A stretch of 64,000 nucleotides of DNA from Promicromonospora umidemergens (GTDB lineage Bacteria; Actinomycetota; Actinomycetes; Actinomycetales; Cellulomonadaceae), in the NCBI RefSeq assembly GCF_024171995.1, contig NZ_JAMTCT010000002.1:62001-126000 (forward strand). The letters run 5' to 3'. The notes under the pieces are model-generated. The model was not told where the DNA came from, did no database searches, and saw nothing but the letters and a program-made list of their open reading frames with translations. A program made the translations under genes and the position numbers. Shown piece after piece: positions 1-12,904 of this stretch (position 1 is the stretch's first letter; each line of letters begins with the position of its first letter).

Positions 1-32
1 ATCGACGCCAAGAGCCTCGAAGGAGCCACCCG

Positions 33-644
33 ATGAAGATCCTCGCCGTCGCCCTGCTGGTCGCCCTCGCGATCTTCCTGGTGCTGTACGTGACCCTCAT
101 CGGCCGACGTCGGCTCGCGCAGCGCACCACCGCCCTCGTGCCCCGGCCGCCGGCGGCGCCCGGCGCGGACCAGGTGGGCCCTGTGCAGTTCGGTCCCCTC
201 GAGGCGGTCTACGTGTCCACCACGCTGCACGGCGACTGGCTCGCCCGCGTCGGCGCGCACGGCCTGGGCGACCGGTCGAACGCGCTCGTGACCGTGCACG
301 GGAACGGCTCTGGGAACGACGGCGGTGTCCTGGTCGAGCGCGACGGCACCGAGGACCTGTGGGTGCCCGTGACCGCGATCCGCAGCGCGGGCCTCGCCCC
401 GGGCATGGCGGGCAAGTACGTCGGCGCCGACGGCCTCGTCGTCCTCACCTGGGCAGTCCCAGCGGCCGACGACGTCGCGGCGGCCCTCGTCGACACCGGG
501 CTGCGCACCCGACGCGCCGAGGACCGCGGCGCGCTCGTCGACGCGGTCCGACACCTGCTCGCCGCTCAGCAGCCCACGCAGTCACAGCAGCACCCCCAGC
601 AGGAACCGCACCAGCAGGACCCGCACCAGCAGGAGGCCCGGTGA
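33..644 (+). CDS. single-pass membrane protein, PH-like domain, pyrimidine operon
   Basis: This 203-residue protein starts with one hydrophobic segment (about residues 4-24), so the rest probably faces the cytoplasm on a membrane anchor. The middle part resembles the uncharacterised PH-like proteins that actinobacteria keep between pyrC and carA. The C-terminus (from about 178) is a low-complexity Gln/His/Pro tail with [22 protein letters not shown] at 20-25 lies 7 nt before the ATG, which fixes the start. The stop overlaps the carA GTG by 4 nt, so it is translated with carA. Its biochemical role is unknown; a link to pyrimidine synthesis is only by position. Confidence 0.75.
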   Translation: MKILAVALLVALAIFLVLYVTLIGRRRLAQRTTALVPRPPAAPGADQVGPVQFGPLEAVYVSTTLHGDWLARVGAHGLGDRSNALVTVHGNGSGNDGGVLVERDGTEDLWVPVTAIRSAGLAPGMAGKYVGADGLVVLTWAVPAADDVAAALVDTGLRTRRAEDRGALVDAVRHLLAAQQPTQSQQHPQQEPHQQDPHQQEAR

Positions 645-1902
645 CCATCCCGATGACACCCGCAGCTACGTCCGCAGCCACACCCGCAGCACTGGTACTC
701 GAGGACGGCACCACGTACCGCGGCCGGGCGTACGGAGCCACCGGCACCACGTTCGGCGAGATCGTGTTCTCCACCGGCATGACCGGCTACCAGGAGACGC
801 TGACCGACCCGTCGTACCACCGGCAGATCGTCGTCATGACGGCCCCGCACATCGGCAACACCGGTGTCAACGACGAGGACCTGGAGTCGGGTCAGATCTG
901 GGTCTCCGGCTACGTGGTCCGCGACCCCGCGCGCCGCGTGTCGAGCTGGCGTGCGCAGCACTCGCTCGGCGAGGAGCTCGCCGAGCAGGGCATCGTCGGC
1001 ATCTCCGACGTCGACACCCGGGCCCTGACCCGTCGCCTGCGCGAGGAAGGCGTGATGCGCGCAGGCATCTTCTCCGGCGACGACCTGGTCCGCGGCGGCT
1101 ACCCGCGGCCCGTCGAGGAGCTCGTGGCGCAGGTGCAGGCCTCCCCGCAGATGGCGGGCGCCGACCTGGCCAGCGAGGTCTCCACGACCGAGGCCTACAC
1201 GGTGGAGCCGACGGGCGAGTTCGAGGGCAAGGCCCCCGTCGCCACGGTGGTCGCCGTCGACCTCGGCATCAAGACCATGACACCGGTGCGCCTCGCCGAG
1301 CGCGGCGTGCGCGTCGTCGTCGTGCCGCAGTCCTCCACCGTCGCCGACGTCGAGGCTGCCCTGCCCAGCGACGGCACGCCCGCCGGTGTGTTCTTCTCCA
1401 ACGGCCCCGGCGACCCGAGCGCGTCGGGCCACGAGGTCGAGCTGCTGCGCGCCGTCCTGGACCGCAAGATCCCGTTCTTCGGCATCTGCTTCGGCAACCA
1501 GCTCCTGGGCCGGGCGCTGGGCTACGGCACCTACAAGCTCGGCTACGGCCACCGCGGCATCAACCAGCCGGTGCTCGACCGCACCACCGCCAAGGTGGAG
1601 GTCACCGCCCACAACCACGGCTTCGCCGTCGACGCGCCGCTCGACGACGAAGGCTCCACCGCCCCGCACGACGGCGGCCGCTACGGCCGCGTCGTCGTCT
1701 CCCACATCGGGCTGAACGACCGCGTCGTCGAGGGCCTGACGTGCCTCGACCTGCCTGCCTTCTCGGTGCAGTACCACCCAGAGGCCGCCGCCGGCCCGCA
1801 CGACGCCGCCTACCTGTTCGACCGGTTCGTCGGCCTCCTGACGAACCCGGCGGCGTGGCCGCCCGCTCTCAAGACAGCTACCACCACCGAGGAGAACCAC
1901 TG

Positions 1903-1903
<1 letters not shown>
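641..1903 (+). CDS. carA: carbamoyl-phosphate synthase small (glutaminase) subunit
   Basis: CarA hydrolyses glutamine and passes ammonia to CarB, giving carbamoyl phosphate for pyrimidines and arginine. The N-terminal CarA domain carries [13 protein letters not shown] and [17 protein letters not shown]. The C-terminal class I amidotransferase domain has the nucleophile motif [10 protein letters not shown] (Cys at about residue 283) and the His-Glu pair in [13 protein letters not shown]. The chosen GTG overlaps the preceding stop (GTGA) and follows AGGAGG at 631-636 by only 4 nt. An in-frame ATG at 653 is the alternative. The product of about 420 residues is slightly longer than usual because of an Ala/Thr-rich N-terminus. 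carB follows with a 1-nt overlap. Confidence 0.97.
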
Positions 1904-5273
<3,370 letters not shown>

Positions 5274-5277
<4 letters not shown>

Positions 5278-6185
5278 GCGGCGTCGAGGCAGGGCCCGTC
5301 GCACCCTTCGGTGCGCGGCTCGCCGCCGCGATGGACGCCAACGGTCCTCTGTGCGTCGGCATCGACCCCCACGCCTCGCTGCTGCAGGCGTGGGGCCTGC
5401 CCGACGACGTCGACGGCCTGCGCGAGTTCTCCCTCCGGGTCGTGGACGCGCTCGGGGGCAAGGTCGCGGCGTTCAAGCCGCAGTCGGCGTTCTTCGAGCG
5501 GCACGGCTCGCGCGGGCTCGCGGTGCTGGAGGAGGTCGTCGCGGCGGCCCGAGCCGCGGGCTCCGGCAGCACGGGAACGCTGACGATCGTGGACGCGAAG
5601 CGCGGCGACATCGGCTCGACGATGAGCGCCTACGCCGAGGCGTTCCTCGCGGACGGCTCGCCGCTGGCGGGCGACGCGCTCACGGTCTCGCCCTACCTCG
5701 GGTTCGGCTCCCTGCAGCCGGCGGTCGAGCTCGCCGCGGCCACGGGCCGTGGGCTGTTCGTGCTGTGCCTCACCTCCAACAAGGAGGGCCTCGAGGTGCA
5801 GCACGCGCGCACCGGCGGCCCGGAGGGTGCTCTGGACCGCGCGGTGGGCGGCACCGTCGCGGCGCTCATGGCCGCGCGCGCGGCGGTGCTCAACGCGGGA
5901 GCCGAGCCCATGGGCTCCGTCGGGCTCGTGGTGGGCGCGACGATCGGCGACGCCGTCCGTGCCACGGGAACCGATCTGGTGGCCGTCAACGGCCCGCTGC
6001 TCGCCCCTGGTGTGGGCGCCCAGGGCGCGGGGGAGCGGGAGCTCGCCGCGACGTTCGGCGACGCCCGGCGGAACGTTCTCGCGTCGTCGTCCCGTGCGGT
6101 GCTCGGCGCCGGACCAGACCCGGACGCGCTGGTGCGCGCGGCGCGCGCCGCCGCGCGCGAGGCGCAGGCGGCCCTGCGGTCCTGA
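5274..6185 (+). CDS. pyrF: orotidine 5'-phosphate decarboxylase (type 2)
   Basis: It decarboxylates OMP to UMP, the last step of de novo UMP synthesis. The 303-residue length and the active-site stretch [18 protein letters not shown] (Asp-Lys-Asp signature) mark the longer type 2 family seen in actinobacteria. GIDPH near the N-terminus and FKPQSAFFE complete the substrate-binding strands. Its ATG overlaps the carB stop (ATGA), so it is the last gene of the visible pyrimidine operon. A strong hairpin lies 28 nt downstream. Confidence 0.96.
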
Positions 6186-6213
6186 CCAGCGCCCCGGCGT
6201 CGTCCTCGACGAC

Positions 6214-6252
6214 GCTCTCCCGGCCGGGCCGAGCAGGTCCGGCCGGGAGAGC
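6214..6252. terminator. bidirectional hairpin terminator, pyrF / SGNH hydrolase
   Basis: A perfect 14-bp GC-rich stem (GCTCTCCCGGCCGG at 6214-6227, complement at 6239-6252) with an 11-nt loop lies between two convergent genes. No T-run follows, as is common in high-GC actinobacteria. Confidence 0.75.
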
Positions 6253-6266
6253 CGTCGGGATCTCGG

Positions 6267-8459
6267 CTACGGCGCCGTCTGCTCCAGGGTGAGGGCGAAG
6301 ATCTTCAGCCTGGACTCGTCCGGCAGGGTGAGGGTGGCCGCCGTCCGGGACGGGTCGAGCTCGCTCGCGCGGCTGAAGATGCTGACCGCGGGACCATCAC
6401 GCCCCACCCCGGCGCGCAGCCGGTACGGGGCTCGTACCGCCACCTGCTCGCCGCTCTGGGCGCCCTGGGCCCAGTCGCTGACGGCGAGCGAGACCGTCTC
6501 GGTGCTGCCGTCGGTGTACGTGACCGTCGCGGTCTCGTTCACCGAACCGTTGCCGGCGGCCGCCAGCACGTGCAGCCGGTCCGATCTCAGGTCGGGGAGG
6601 TCGACAGTCTTCCCGTCGGCCACGACGGTGTTGTCGTCGCCGTCGGCGCCGCTCGGGAACGCGTACGCCATCTCGGCCAGCAGGGTCGTCCCGGGTGCCG
6701 GCAGGGTCTCCGCCGCGTAGCTCCACCCCTGCCCGTCGAAGTTGCCGTCGCTGTCGTCGGCCGCGCTGGCGATCGAGTCGTGGTCGTGGTCGAGCTCGAC
6801 CGGGCAGACGTCGTCGTCCTGAGCGCAACCGACGCCCACCAGCTCCAGCTGGGAGGTCGTGACGGCCCGGCCGACACCTTCCACGGCGAGCTCGAACCGG
6901 ACGGTCCTGGTGCCGGGGGCGGCGTCTTCCGGCAGCCGTACCGCCGGGCTGAGGTCGACCTGGGTCAGCCGACCGCCGCTGGTCGCCTCGAACGGGGTCA
7001 CGGTGCGCTCGCCGTCGACGACGGTGGTCAGGGTGCCGGTGACGGAGCCCGGCTTCTGGACGACGGCCCGGACGCGGAAGTCGACCTCGGCGGGTCGCCC
7101 CGCGAGGGCCACGGCGGACTGCGGGGAGCTCGCGACGCCGACCGAGCGCTCCACCGGTGCGGGCTTGCCGGGGCGGACCTTGCCCGGCGTGCCGAGCACC
7201 GACAGGTCGACGGCGCCCGCCATCGCCGCCAGGCCCGCCTCGCCGGGATGGAGGTGGTCGCCGCTGTCGTAGCGCGGCAGCATCCGCTGGGGATCCTCGG
7301 GGTCACGGATCGTCTCGTCGAAGTCGACGACGGCATCGAGCTCGTCGCTGGTCCGGACCCAGTCGTTCACCGCCTGTCGGGTGGCCTCCTGCTCGGGGCT
7401 GTAGCTGTACCAGCCCTTGAACGGGGTGATGGTGCCACCGATCACCGTCAGACCGGCGTCCCGGGAGTCGCGGGCGATCTGCCGGAGGCCGGCGATGATC
7501 TTGTCGGCGTCGAGCTGGTGGGGGTCCTGCTGGATGTCGTTGATCCCCAGCAGCACGATCACGCTGCTGGCACCGGCCCGCTGCAGGACGTCGCGCTCCA
7601 CGCGTTCGGTCGCGCGCACCCCCGCACCGTCGAGCAGCACCCGGTTCCCGCTGATGCCGGCGTTCAGCACGCCGATCCGCGCCAGGTCGCCACCTTCCGC
7701 GCGCAGCCGTGCCGCGAGCACGTCGGGGTAGCGGCGGTTCATGTCCTTTCGTGAACCCACTCCGTCGGTGATCGAGTCCCCAAGTGTGACGACGGCGCCC
7801 GGGCTCCGCCCCGGCTCGACGTCGACCTCGGTCACGTAGTGCAGCGCGGTGGTGGTCTCGGTCAGCGCGCTCCCGTCCACGCTGGCGGCATGGTCCGTGC
7901 CGTCGGTGGCGAAGTACGACGTCGCGAGGCCCTCGGCGTGGTAGGTGACCGGCCCCGAGGGTTCGGGGGTGAACGTGGTGACGAAGAGGTCGGACGCGGC
8001 GCCGAGGCGGAGCGCGACCGGATCGCTGTAGATCTCGGCGCCGGCGGGGATCGTGACGGCCGCGGTCCCGTCGAAGGTGACGTCGCGCAGGGTGCCCTCG
8101 GCGACGGCGGCCGACCCGGGCAGCCGCTGGATGCCGACAGTGGTGTGCTCCACCAGGACCGGCTCGGTGCCGAACGCGTTGGACAGCTTCACCCGGACGC
8201 GGTCGCCCCCGACGCTGGTATGCACGAGGTTGCGGATCGTGAACCCGGCGTACCCGTCGGGGCTGGTGCCGCCGTTGGGGGCCGCTGACCAGGTGCCGAC
8301 CCAGGTCGACCGGTCGGCAGAACCCGGAGGGTCCTGGGCCAGCGCGGGGAGCGGGCCGGCCGGCCCGCCGACGGCGAGGGCGGTGGAGAGGGCGAAGGCT
8401 GCGGTAAAGGTTGCGGTGAGCGAGGCGAGACGATTCATCGATCTGCTGCTTCGGGGCAC
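6267..8459 (-). CDS. secreted SGNH/GDSL-family esterase-lipase
   Basis: This is a predicted exported hydrolase of 730 residues. An Arg-containing N-region and a hydrophobic stretch (about residues 12-30) ending near ALAQ form a signal peptide. The SGNH blocks are all visible: TLGDSITDGVG (nucleophile Ser), NAGISGNRVL, LLGINDI, and SGDHLHPGEAG with the catalytic Asp-His. About 300 residues after the catalytic part look like beta-rich accessory domains, one with DDDVCPVELDHDHD. The GTG at 8459 is chosen because AGAGGAG sits 6 nt upstream. ATGs at 8483 and 8438 are alternatives. The substrate is unknown; relatives deacetylate polysaccharides or cleave lipids. Confidence 0.85.
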   Translation of the reverse strand: MPRSSRSMNRLASLTATFTAAFALSTALAVGGPAGPLPALAQDPPGSADRSTWVGTWSAAPNGGTSPDGYAGFTIRNLVHTSVGGDRVRVKLSNAFGTEPVLVEHTTVGIQRLPGSAAVAEGTLRDVTFDGTAAVTIPAGAEIYSDPVALRLGAASDLFVTTFTPEPSGPVTYHAEGLATSYFATDGTDHAASVDGSALTETTTALHYVTEVDVEPGRSPGAVVTLGDSITDGVGSRKDMNRRYPDVLAARLRAEGGDLARIGVLNAGISGNRVLLDGAGVRATERVERDVLQRAGASSVIVLLGINDIQQDPHQLDADKIIAGLRQIARDSRDAGLTVIGGTITPFKGWYSYSPEQEATRQAVNDWVRTSDELDAVVDFDETIRDPEDPQRMLPRYDSGDHLHPGEAGLAAMAGAVDLSVLGTPGKVRPGKPAPVERSVGVASSPQSAVALAGRPAEVDFRVRAVVQKPGSVTGTLTTVVDGERTVTPFEATSGGRLTQVDLSPAVRLPEDAAPGTRTVRFELAVEGVGRAVTTSQLELVGVGCAQDDDVCPVELDHDHDSIASAADDSDGNFDGQGWSYAAETLPAPGTTLLAEMAYAFPSGADGDDNTVVADGKTVDLPDLRSDRLHVLAAAGNGSVNETATVTYTDGSTETVSLAVSDWAQGAQSGEQVAVRAPYRLRAGVGRDGPAVSIFSRASELDPSRTAATLTLPDESRLKIFALTLEQTAP

Positions 8460-8910
8460 GCGGCACTCCTCTGGCCATGACATCGGTGTCAGTGTCGATG
8501 GACGTTACGGTGACGGTCGATCCTGCGTCAATGGTCTGTCCAGCTCGCCGCCGACAGGTCACCCGCTGGCGGCGGGCAGGACCGAAGCCAGGACGGGGCG
8601 CGGTGCGGGTCCGCGAAGGCCAGGCAAGGTGGTCGGAAGTCCCGGGTCCGTTCAGTGCTCTCGCGGCCTCAACGGTCGCAAATGGGGGTCTTTTCGTGCG
8701 TTATATGTTAAATGGCTGATCGCGGTTCTGCATGAATTTTCACGAAGTGGGGTTCTGCGATTGCCGACCACTGACGCGGTGGCTACTTTCGATGCAGCAG
8801 TTCACACCAGACCGGTTGCGGACCAGGTCACGGACTTGGGCATCTGGCCCGAGCGAGGACCAGGGGTGTCCGAGCCAGGAGACCGGTCGAGACACGAGTA
8901 GGTGACTTGC
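8460..8910. other. divergent intergenic region, AT-rich patch
   Basis: No convincing gene is seen in this 450-bp space between the divergent SGNH hydrolase and mihF. An unusually AT-rich patch at about 8680-8760 includes TTAAAT at 8708-8713 and is the most likely promoter area for mihF. The exact -35/-10 assignment cannot be made by eye. Confidence 0.4.
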
Positions 8911-9222
8911 GTGGCACTACCTCCACTCACACCCGAGCAGCGTGCGGCAGCACTCGAGAAGGCAGCCGAGGCGCGACGCGCGCGGGCAGAGATCAAGAAC
9001 AAGCTCAAGCACTCGCAAGGGTCTCTCAAGGAGGTCATCGAGCAGGGGCAGCAGGACGACGTCGTCGGCAAGCTCAAGGTCGTCTCGTTGCTCGAGTCGC
9101 TGCCGGGGGTCGGTAAGGTTAAGGCCAAGGCGATCATGGAAGAGATCGGGATCGCCGAGACCCGCCGCGTCCGAGGCCTCGGACCGCACCAGTCGGCGGC
9201 GCTCATCGAGAGGTTTGGCTGA
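8911..9222 (+). CDS. mihF: actinobacterial integration host factor (mIHF/sIHF)
   Basis: A 103-residue nucleoid-associated DNA-binding protein of the actinobacterial IHF family, unrelated in sequence to E. coli IHF. The conserved start [18 protein letters not shown] fixes the GTG at 8911. The helix-two-turn-helix DNA-binding part is [20 protein letters not shown] followed by [10 protein letters not shown]. Relatives condense the nucleoid and help integrase-mediated recombination. gmk follows with a short overlap, the arrangement conserved across the phylum. The first part is a charged long helix (about residues 6-45). Confidence 0.97.
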   Translation: MALPPLTPEQRAAALEKAAEARRARAEIKNKLKHSQGSLKEVIEQGQQDDVVGKLKVVSLLESLPGVGKVKAKAIMEEIGIAETRRVRGLGPHQSAALIERFG

Positions 9223-9823
9223 GATCAGTACGACACAACCCGCACGGCTGACCGTGCTCGCAGGCCCCACAGCAGTGGGCAAGGGCACGGTCTCCGCTGA
9301 TGTGCGGGACCGTTATCCGCAAGTCTGGCTGTCCGTGTCGGCGACCACCCGGTCGCCACGCCCGGGCGAGGTGGACGGAGTGCACTACCTGTTCGTGTCG
9401 CCGGAGGAGTTCGACCGCATGGTCGCCGCCGGGGAGATGCTCGAGTGGGCAGTGGTGCACGGTCGCAACCGCTATGGAACGCCACGTCGCCCTGTCGAGC
9501 AGAAGCTCGCCGCAGGGGTGCCCGTCCTCCTGGAGATCGACCTCCAGGGTGCGCGCCAGGTGCGTTCCGCTGTCACGACCTCGGGCCTGCAGGCCCGATT
9601 CGTCTTCCTCGCGCCGCCGAGCTTCGACGAGCTGGTACGCCGGCTCGTGGGCCGCGGCACGGAGGACTCCGAGGAGCGTGAGCGTCGGCTCGCGACCGCC
9701 CGGGTCGAGCTCGCGGCGGAGGAGGAGTTCGACGTCACGATCGTGAACGACAACGTCCACCGCGCCACCGACGAGCTCGTCTCCGTCATGGGTGTGGGTT
9801 CCTCCACACCTGTCGCCGGCTAG
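9215..9823 (+). CDS. gmk: guanylate kinase
   Basis: It phosphorylates GMP to GDP using ATP. The P-loop GPTAVGKGT lies near residue 18, the GMP-binding stretch has [19 protein letters not shown], and [12 protein letters not shown] is typical of the kinase core. The protein is about 202 residues, the usual length. The start is uncertain: no ATG exists upstream of the P-loop in frame, and the TTG at 9215, overlapping mihF by 8 nt, is the best upstream candidate. A GTG at 9254 would leave almost no residues before the P-loop strand. Confidence 0.95.
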   Translation: MAEISTTQPARLTVLAGPTAVGKGTVSADVRDRYPQVWLSVSATTRSPRPGEVDGVHYLFVSPEEFDRMVAAGEMLEWAVVHGRNRYGTPRRPVEQKLAAGVPVLLEIDLQGARQVRSAVTTSGLQARFVFLAPPSFDELVRRLVGRGTEDSEERERRLATARVELAAEEEFDVTIVNDNVHRATDELVSVMGVGSSTPVAG

Positions 9824-9918
9824 GGCGGGCATCTCGCCCGACATCTCCGAGCGGCAGAGCAGGTAGACTCTTCCTTCGGACTTTCTCCCACTCACCTTAA
9901 GACTTCTGGAGCTTCATC

Positions 9919-10254
9919 ATGGCCGGAACCGTCGCAGCCCCCGAGGGCATCACCGACCCGCCGATCGACGAGCTGCTCGAGCGCATCGACTCGAAGTACG
10001 GCCTCGTGCTGTACGCGTCCATGCGTGCCCGTCAGATCAACGCTTACTACTCGCAGCTCAACGAGGGCCTGCTGGAGAACGTGGGCCCGCTCGTCGAGAC
10101 CCGCAACCAGGAGAAGCCGCTCTCCATCGCGATGCGCGAGATCACCCAGGGCCTCCTCACGATCGAGGAGGTCGACCCGGCGGAGGTTCAGGCCCAGGCC
10201 GACGCCGCGGCGGCCGCGAAGGCCGAGCAGCCGCTGCCCGAGTTCCCGGCCTGA
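9919..10254 (+). CDS. rpoZ: RNA polymerase omega subunit
   Basis: The 111-residue omega subunit helps assemble the beta' subunit of RNA polymerase. The core [20 protein letters not shown] and [12 protein letters not shown] are family-typical, as is [25 protein letters not shown] precedes the ATG at 9919. The C-terminal Ala/Gln-rich tail is variable in the family. It sits in the conserved order gmk-rpoZ-coaBC, with gaps of about 95 and 71 nt, so it may have its own promoter. Confidence 0.96.
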   Translation: MAGTVAAPEGITDPPIDELLERIDSKYGLVLYASMRARQINAYYSQLNEGLLENVGPLVETRNQEKPLSIAMREITQGLLTIEEVDPAEVQAQADAAAAAKAEQPLPEFPA

Positions 10255-10325
10255 CCGGGGCTTGACCCGCGGTACCCGAGCTGTCAGATGAGCGTGCCGT
10301 CGAGCGTGCCGAAGGGCGACCACCG

Positions 10326-11561
10326 ATGAGGATCCTCCTCGGCGTGAGCGGGGGGATCGCCGCGTACAAGGCGGTGCTCCTGCTGCGCCTGCTGCGCGAG
10401 CAGGGGCACGCCGTGCGGGTCATCCCCACGCGTGCCGCCCTCGAGTTCGTGGGTGCCCCGACCTTCGAGGCGCTGTCGGGCGAGCCGGTCAGCACCGAGG
10501 TGTTCGACGACGTGCCCGGCGTGCAGCACGTGGCGCTGGGCAAGGGCGCCGACCTCGTGATCGTCGCCCCTGCGACCGCCGACTTCATGGCGCGCGCCGT
10601 GCTCGGCCTTGCCGACGACCTCCTGACCACGACTCTGCTGGCGGCCCGCTGCCCGGTGGTGTTCGCCCCGGCGATGCACACCGAGATGTGGGACCACCCC
10701 GCGACACGGGCGAACGTCGCCACCCTGCGCGAGCGGGGCGTGCACGTGATCGAGCCGGCGGCGGGCCGGCTGACCGGCACCGACACGGGCCCCGGCCGGC
10801 TGCCCGAGCCGGAGGACATCGCGCGCGAGGCGCTCTCGCTCGTCGGGCCCGTCGGGACCCCGCCCCAGCCCCAGGACCTGGCGGGGCGCCACGTCGTCGT
10901 CTCGGCGGGCGGCACCAGGGAGCTGATCGATCCCGTGCGGTTCATCGGCAACCGGTCGAGCGGCAGGCAGGGGGTCGCGCTCGCCCAGGCGGCCGCTGCG
11001 CGCGGCGCCCACGTGACCCTGGTGGCGGCGAACCTCGCGCAGGACGTGACCGACCAGGTCCGGACGGGCGAGCGGCCCTGCGCCGTCGTGCAGGTCGAGT
11101 CGACGGCTGAGCTGCGTGACGCCGTGCGCGCCGCGGGTGCGGACGCGGACGTCGTGGTGATGGCCGCCGCGGTGGCGGACTTCCGCCCGGCCGCCACGCC
11201 TGACGCCAAGATCAAGAAGGTTCCTGGCCAGGGCCCCGCGCCGATCGAGCTGGTCGAGAACCCGGACATCCTCGCGGAGCTCGCCCGCGTGCGGCTGCGG
11301 TCCGGTCAGGTGGTGGTGGGCTTCGCCGCGGAGACGGGCGACGCCTCCGGGACGGTGCTCGAGCACGGTCGCGCCAAGGCCCGGCGCAAGGGTGCCGACC
11401 TGATCGCGGTCAACGCCGTCGGCTCCGGTCGCGGCTTCGGTACGGACAGCAACGAGGTCACGGTCCTGGACGGGGCCGGCGACGTCGTCGGGCAGGCCGC
11501 CGGGTCCAAGCGCGAGGTGGCGGACGCCCTGTGGGACGCCGTCGTCAAGCTGCTGCCGTAG
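10326..11561 (+). CDS. coaBC: bifunctional phosphopantothenoylcysteine decarboxylase / synthase
   Basis: This 411-residue protein performs two steps of coenzyme A synthesis: CTP-dependent joining of 4'-phosphopantothenate with cysteine, and decarboxylation to 4'-phosphopantetheine. The N-terminal flavoprotein (CoaC) domain has [11 protein letters not shown] and APATADFMA. The motif usually written PAMN appears as PAMH in APAMHTEMW. The C-terminal CoaB domain has [21 protein letters not shown] and ENPDILAEL. The flap that carries ACGD in E. coli reads [10 protein letters not shown] here, so the Cys is absent; I recall the same in other actinobacteria. Confidence 0.96.
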   Translation: MRILLGVSGGIAAYKAVLLLRLLREQGHAVRVIPTRAALEFVGAPTFEALSGEPVSTEVFDDVPGVQHVALGKGADLVIVAPATADFMARAVLGLADDLLTTTLLAARCPVVFAPAMHTEMWDHPATRANVATLRERGVHVIEPAAGRLTGTDTGPGRLPEPEDIAREALSLVGPVGTPPQPQDLAGRHVVVSAGGTRELIDPVRFIGNRSSGRQGVALAQAAAARGAHVTLVAANLAQDVTDQVRTGERPCAVVQVESTAELRDAVRAAGADADVVVMAAAVADFRPAATPDAKIKKVPGQGPAPIELVENPDILAELARVRLRSGQVVVGFAAETGDASGTVLEHGRAKARRKGADLIAVNAVGSGRGFGTDSNEVTVLDGAGDVVGQAAGSKREVADALWDAVVKLLP

Positions 11562-11624
11562 CTCTCGGCTCGACCGTGACCCCCGTCTCACCTTTCAGGA
11601 TCGACTGTTCGCTGTGCGAGACCG

Positions 11625-11630
11625 TAGGCT
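11625..11630 (+). promoter_or_regulatory. -10 element of a leaderless metK promoter
   Basis: TAGGCT ends 7 nt before the metK ATG, and no Shine-Dalgarno sequence lies between. This spacing puts the transcription start on or next to the start codon. Confidence 0.5.
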
Positions 11631-11637
11631 GGTACCC

Positions 11638-12828
11638 ATGAGCGAGCTGCGCCTTTTCACGTCCGAGTCCGTGACCGAGGGTCATCCGGACAAGGTCTGT
11701 GATCAGATCAGCGACGCCATCCTCGACGCCCTGCTGGAACAGGACCCGGCGTCGCGCGTGGCGGTCGAGACCATGGTCACCACCGGTCTGGTGCACGTCG
11801 CGGGTGAGGTCACGACCGAGGCCTACGTCGAGATCCCGCAGATCGTGCGGGACGTGGTGCGCGGGATCGGCTACACGTCCTCGGCCATCGGGTTCGACGG
11901 CGACTCGTGCGGTGTCTCCGTCTCGATCGGCCAGCAGTCGCCCGACATCGCACAGGGCGTCGACAAGGCCCTGGAGATGCGGAACGACACGGGTGACCTC
12001 GACCCCATGGACGCGCAGGGTGCGGGCGACCAGGGGCTCATGTTCGGCTACGCGTCGGACGAGACGCCCTCCCTGATGCCCGTGGCCGGATGGCTGGCGC
12101 ACCGCCTCTCGGAGCGCCTGGCCGCCGTGCGCAAGTCGGGCGAGCTGCTGGGCCTGCGCCCGGACGGCAAGACCCAGGTGACCGTCGGGTACGACGGCGA
12201 CCGCCCCGTCGCGATCGACACGGTGGTGCTCTCCACGCAGCACGACGCCGACGTCCAGCAGGAGAAGCTGCACGTCGAGGTGGCCGAGACCGTCATCGCC
12301 CCCGTGCTGGACGCCGCGGGCCTGGACTGGTCCGGCGCGCAGCAGTTCGTGAACCCGACCGGCAAGTTCGTCATCGGCGGGCCGCAGGGCGACGCCGGCC
12401 TGACGGGCCGCAAGATCATCGTCGACACCTACGGCGGCATGGCGCGGCACGGTGGTGGCGCGTTCTCGGGCAAGGACCCGTCCAAGGTGGACCGGTCCGC
12501 GGCGTACGCCATGCGCTGGGTGGCCAAGAACGTGGTCGCGGCAGGGCTGGCGAGGCGCTGCGAGGCGCAGGTCGCCTACGCGATCGGCAAGGCGCACCCC
12601 GTGGGCCTGTACGTCGAGACCTTCGGTACCGAGACCGTTCCCGTCGAGCTGATCACGTCGGCGATCCGTGAGGTGTTCGACCTGCGCCCTGCCGCCATCG
12701 TGCGCGACCTCGACCTGCTGCGGCCGATCTACCGCGCGACGTCGACGTACGGGCACTTCGGGCGCGACCTGCCCAACTTCACGTGGGAGCGCACGGACCG
12801 CGTCGAGGACCTGCTGAGCCTCTTCTGA
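11638..12828 (+). CDS. metK: S-adenosylmethionine synthetase
   Basis: MetK makes S-adenosylmethionine from methionine and ATP. The 396-residue protein has the three-domain family signatures: [20 protein letters not shown] (ATP/metal site), the methionine-loop hexapeptide region [12 protein letters not shown], and the [20 protein letters not shown] phosphate-binding loop. The ATG at 11638 gives the canonical start [12 protein letters not shown]; the upstream in-frame ATG at 11614 lacks support. The gene is preceded by a leaderless-type -10 box and followed by priA. Confidence 0.98.
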   Translation: MSELRLFTSESVTEGHPDKVCDQISDAILDALLEQDPASRVAVETMVTTGLVHVAGEVTTEAYVEIPQIVRDVVRGIGYTSSAIGFDGDSCGVSVSIGQQSPDIAQGVDKALEMRNDTGDLDPMDAQGAGDQGLMFGYASDETPSLMPVAGWLAHRLSERLAAVRKSGELLGLRPDGKTQVTVGYDGDRPVAIDTVVLSTQHDADVQQEKLHVEVAETVIAPVLDAAGLDWSGAQQFVNPTGKFVIGGPQGDAGLTGRKIIVDTYGGMARHGGGAFSGKDPSKVDRSAAYAMRWVAKNVVAAGLARRCEAQVAYAIGKAHPVGLYVETFGTETVPVELITSAIREVFDLRPAAIVRDLDLLRPIYRATSTYGHFGRDLPNFTWERTDRVEDLLSLF

Positions 12829-12904
12829 CGGCTGCTGACCGGCACCTTGCCTCGAGGTCGGCTCTCTGCCTCGAGGTGTCGGTGGCGCGTGGTGGGATAG
12901 GGAC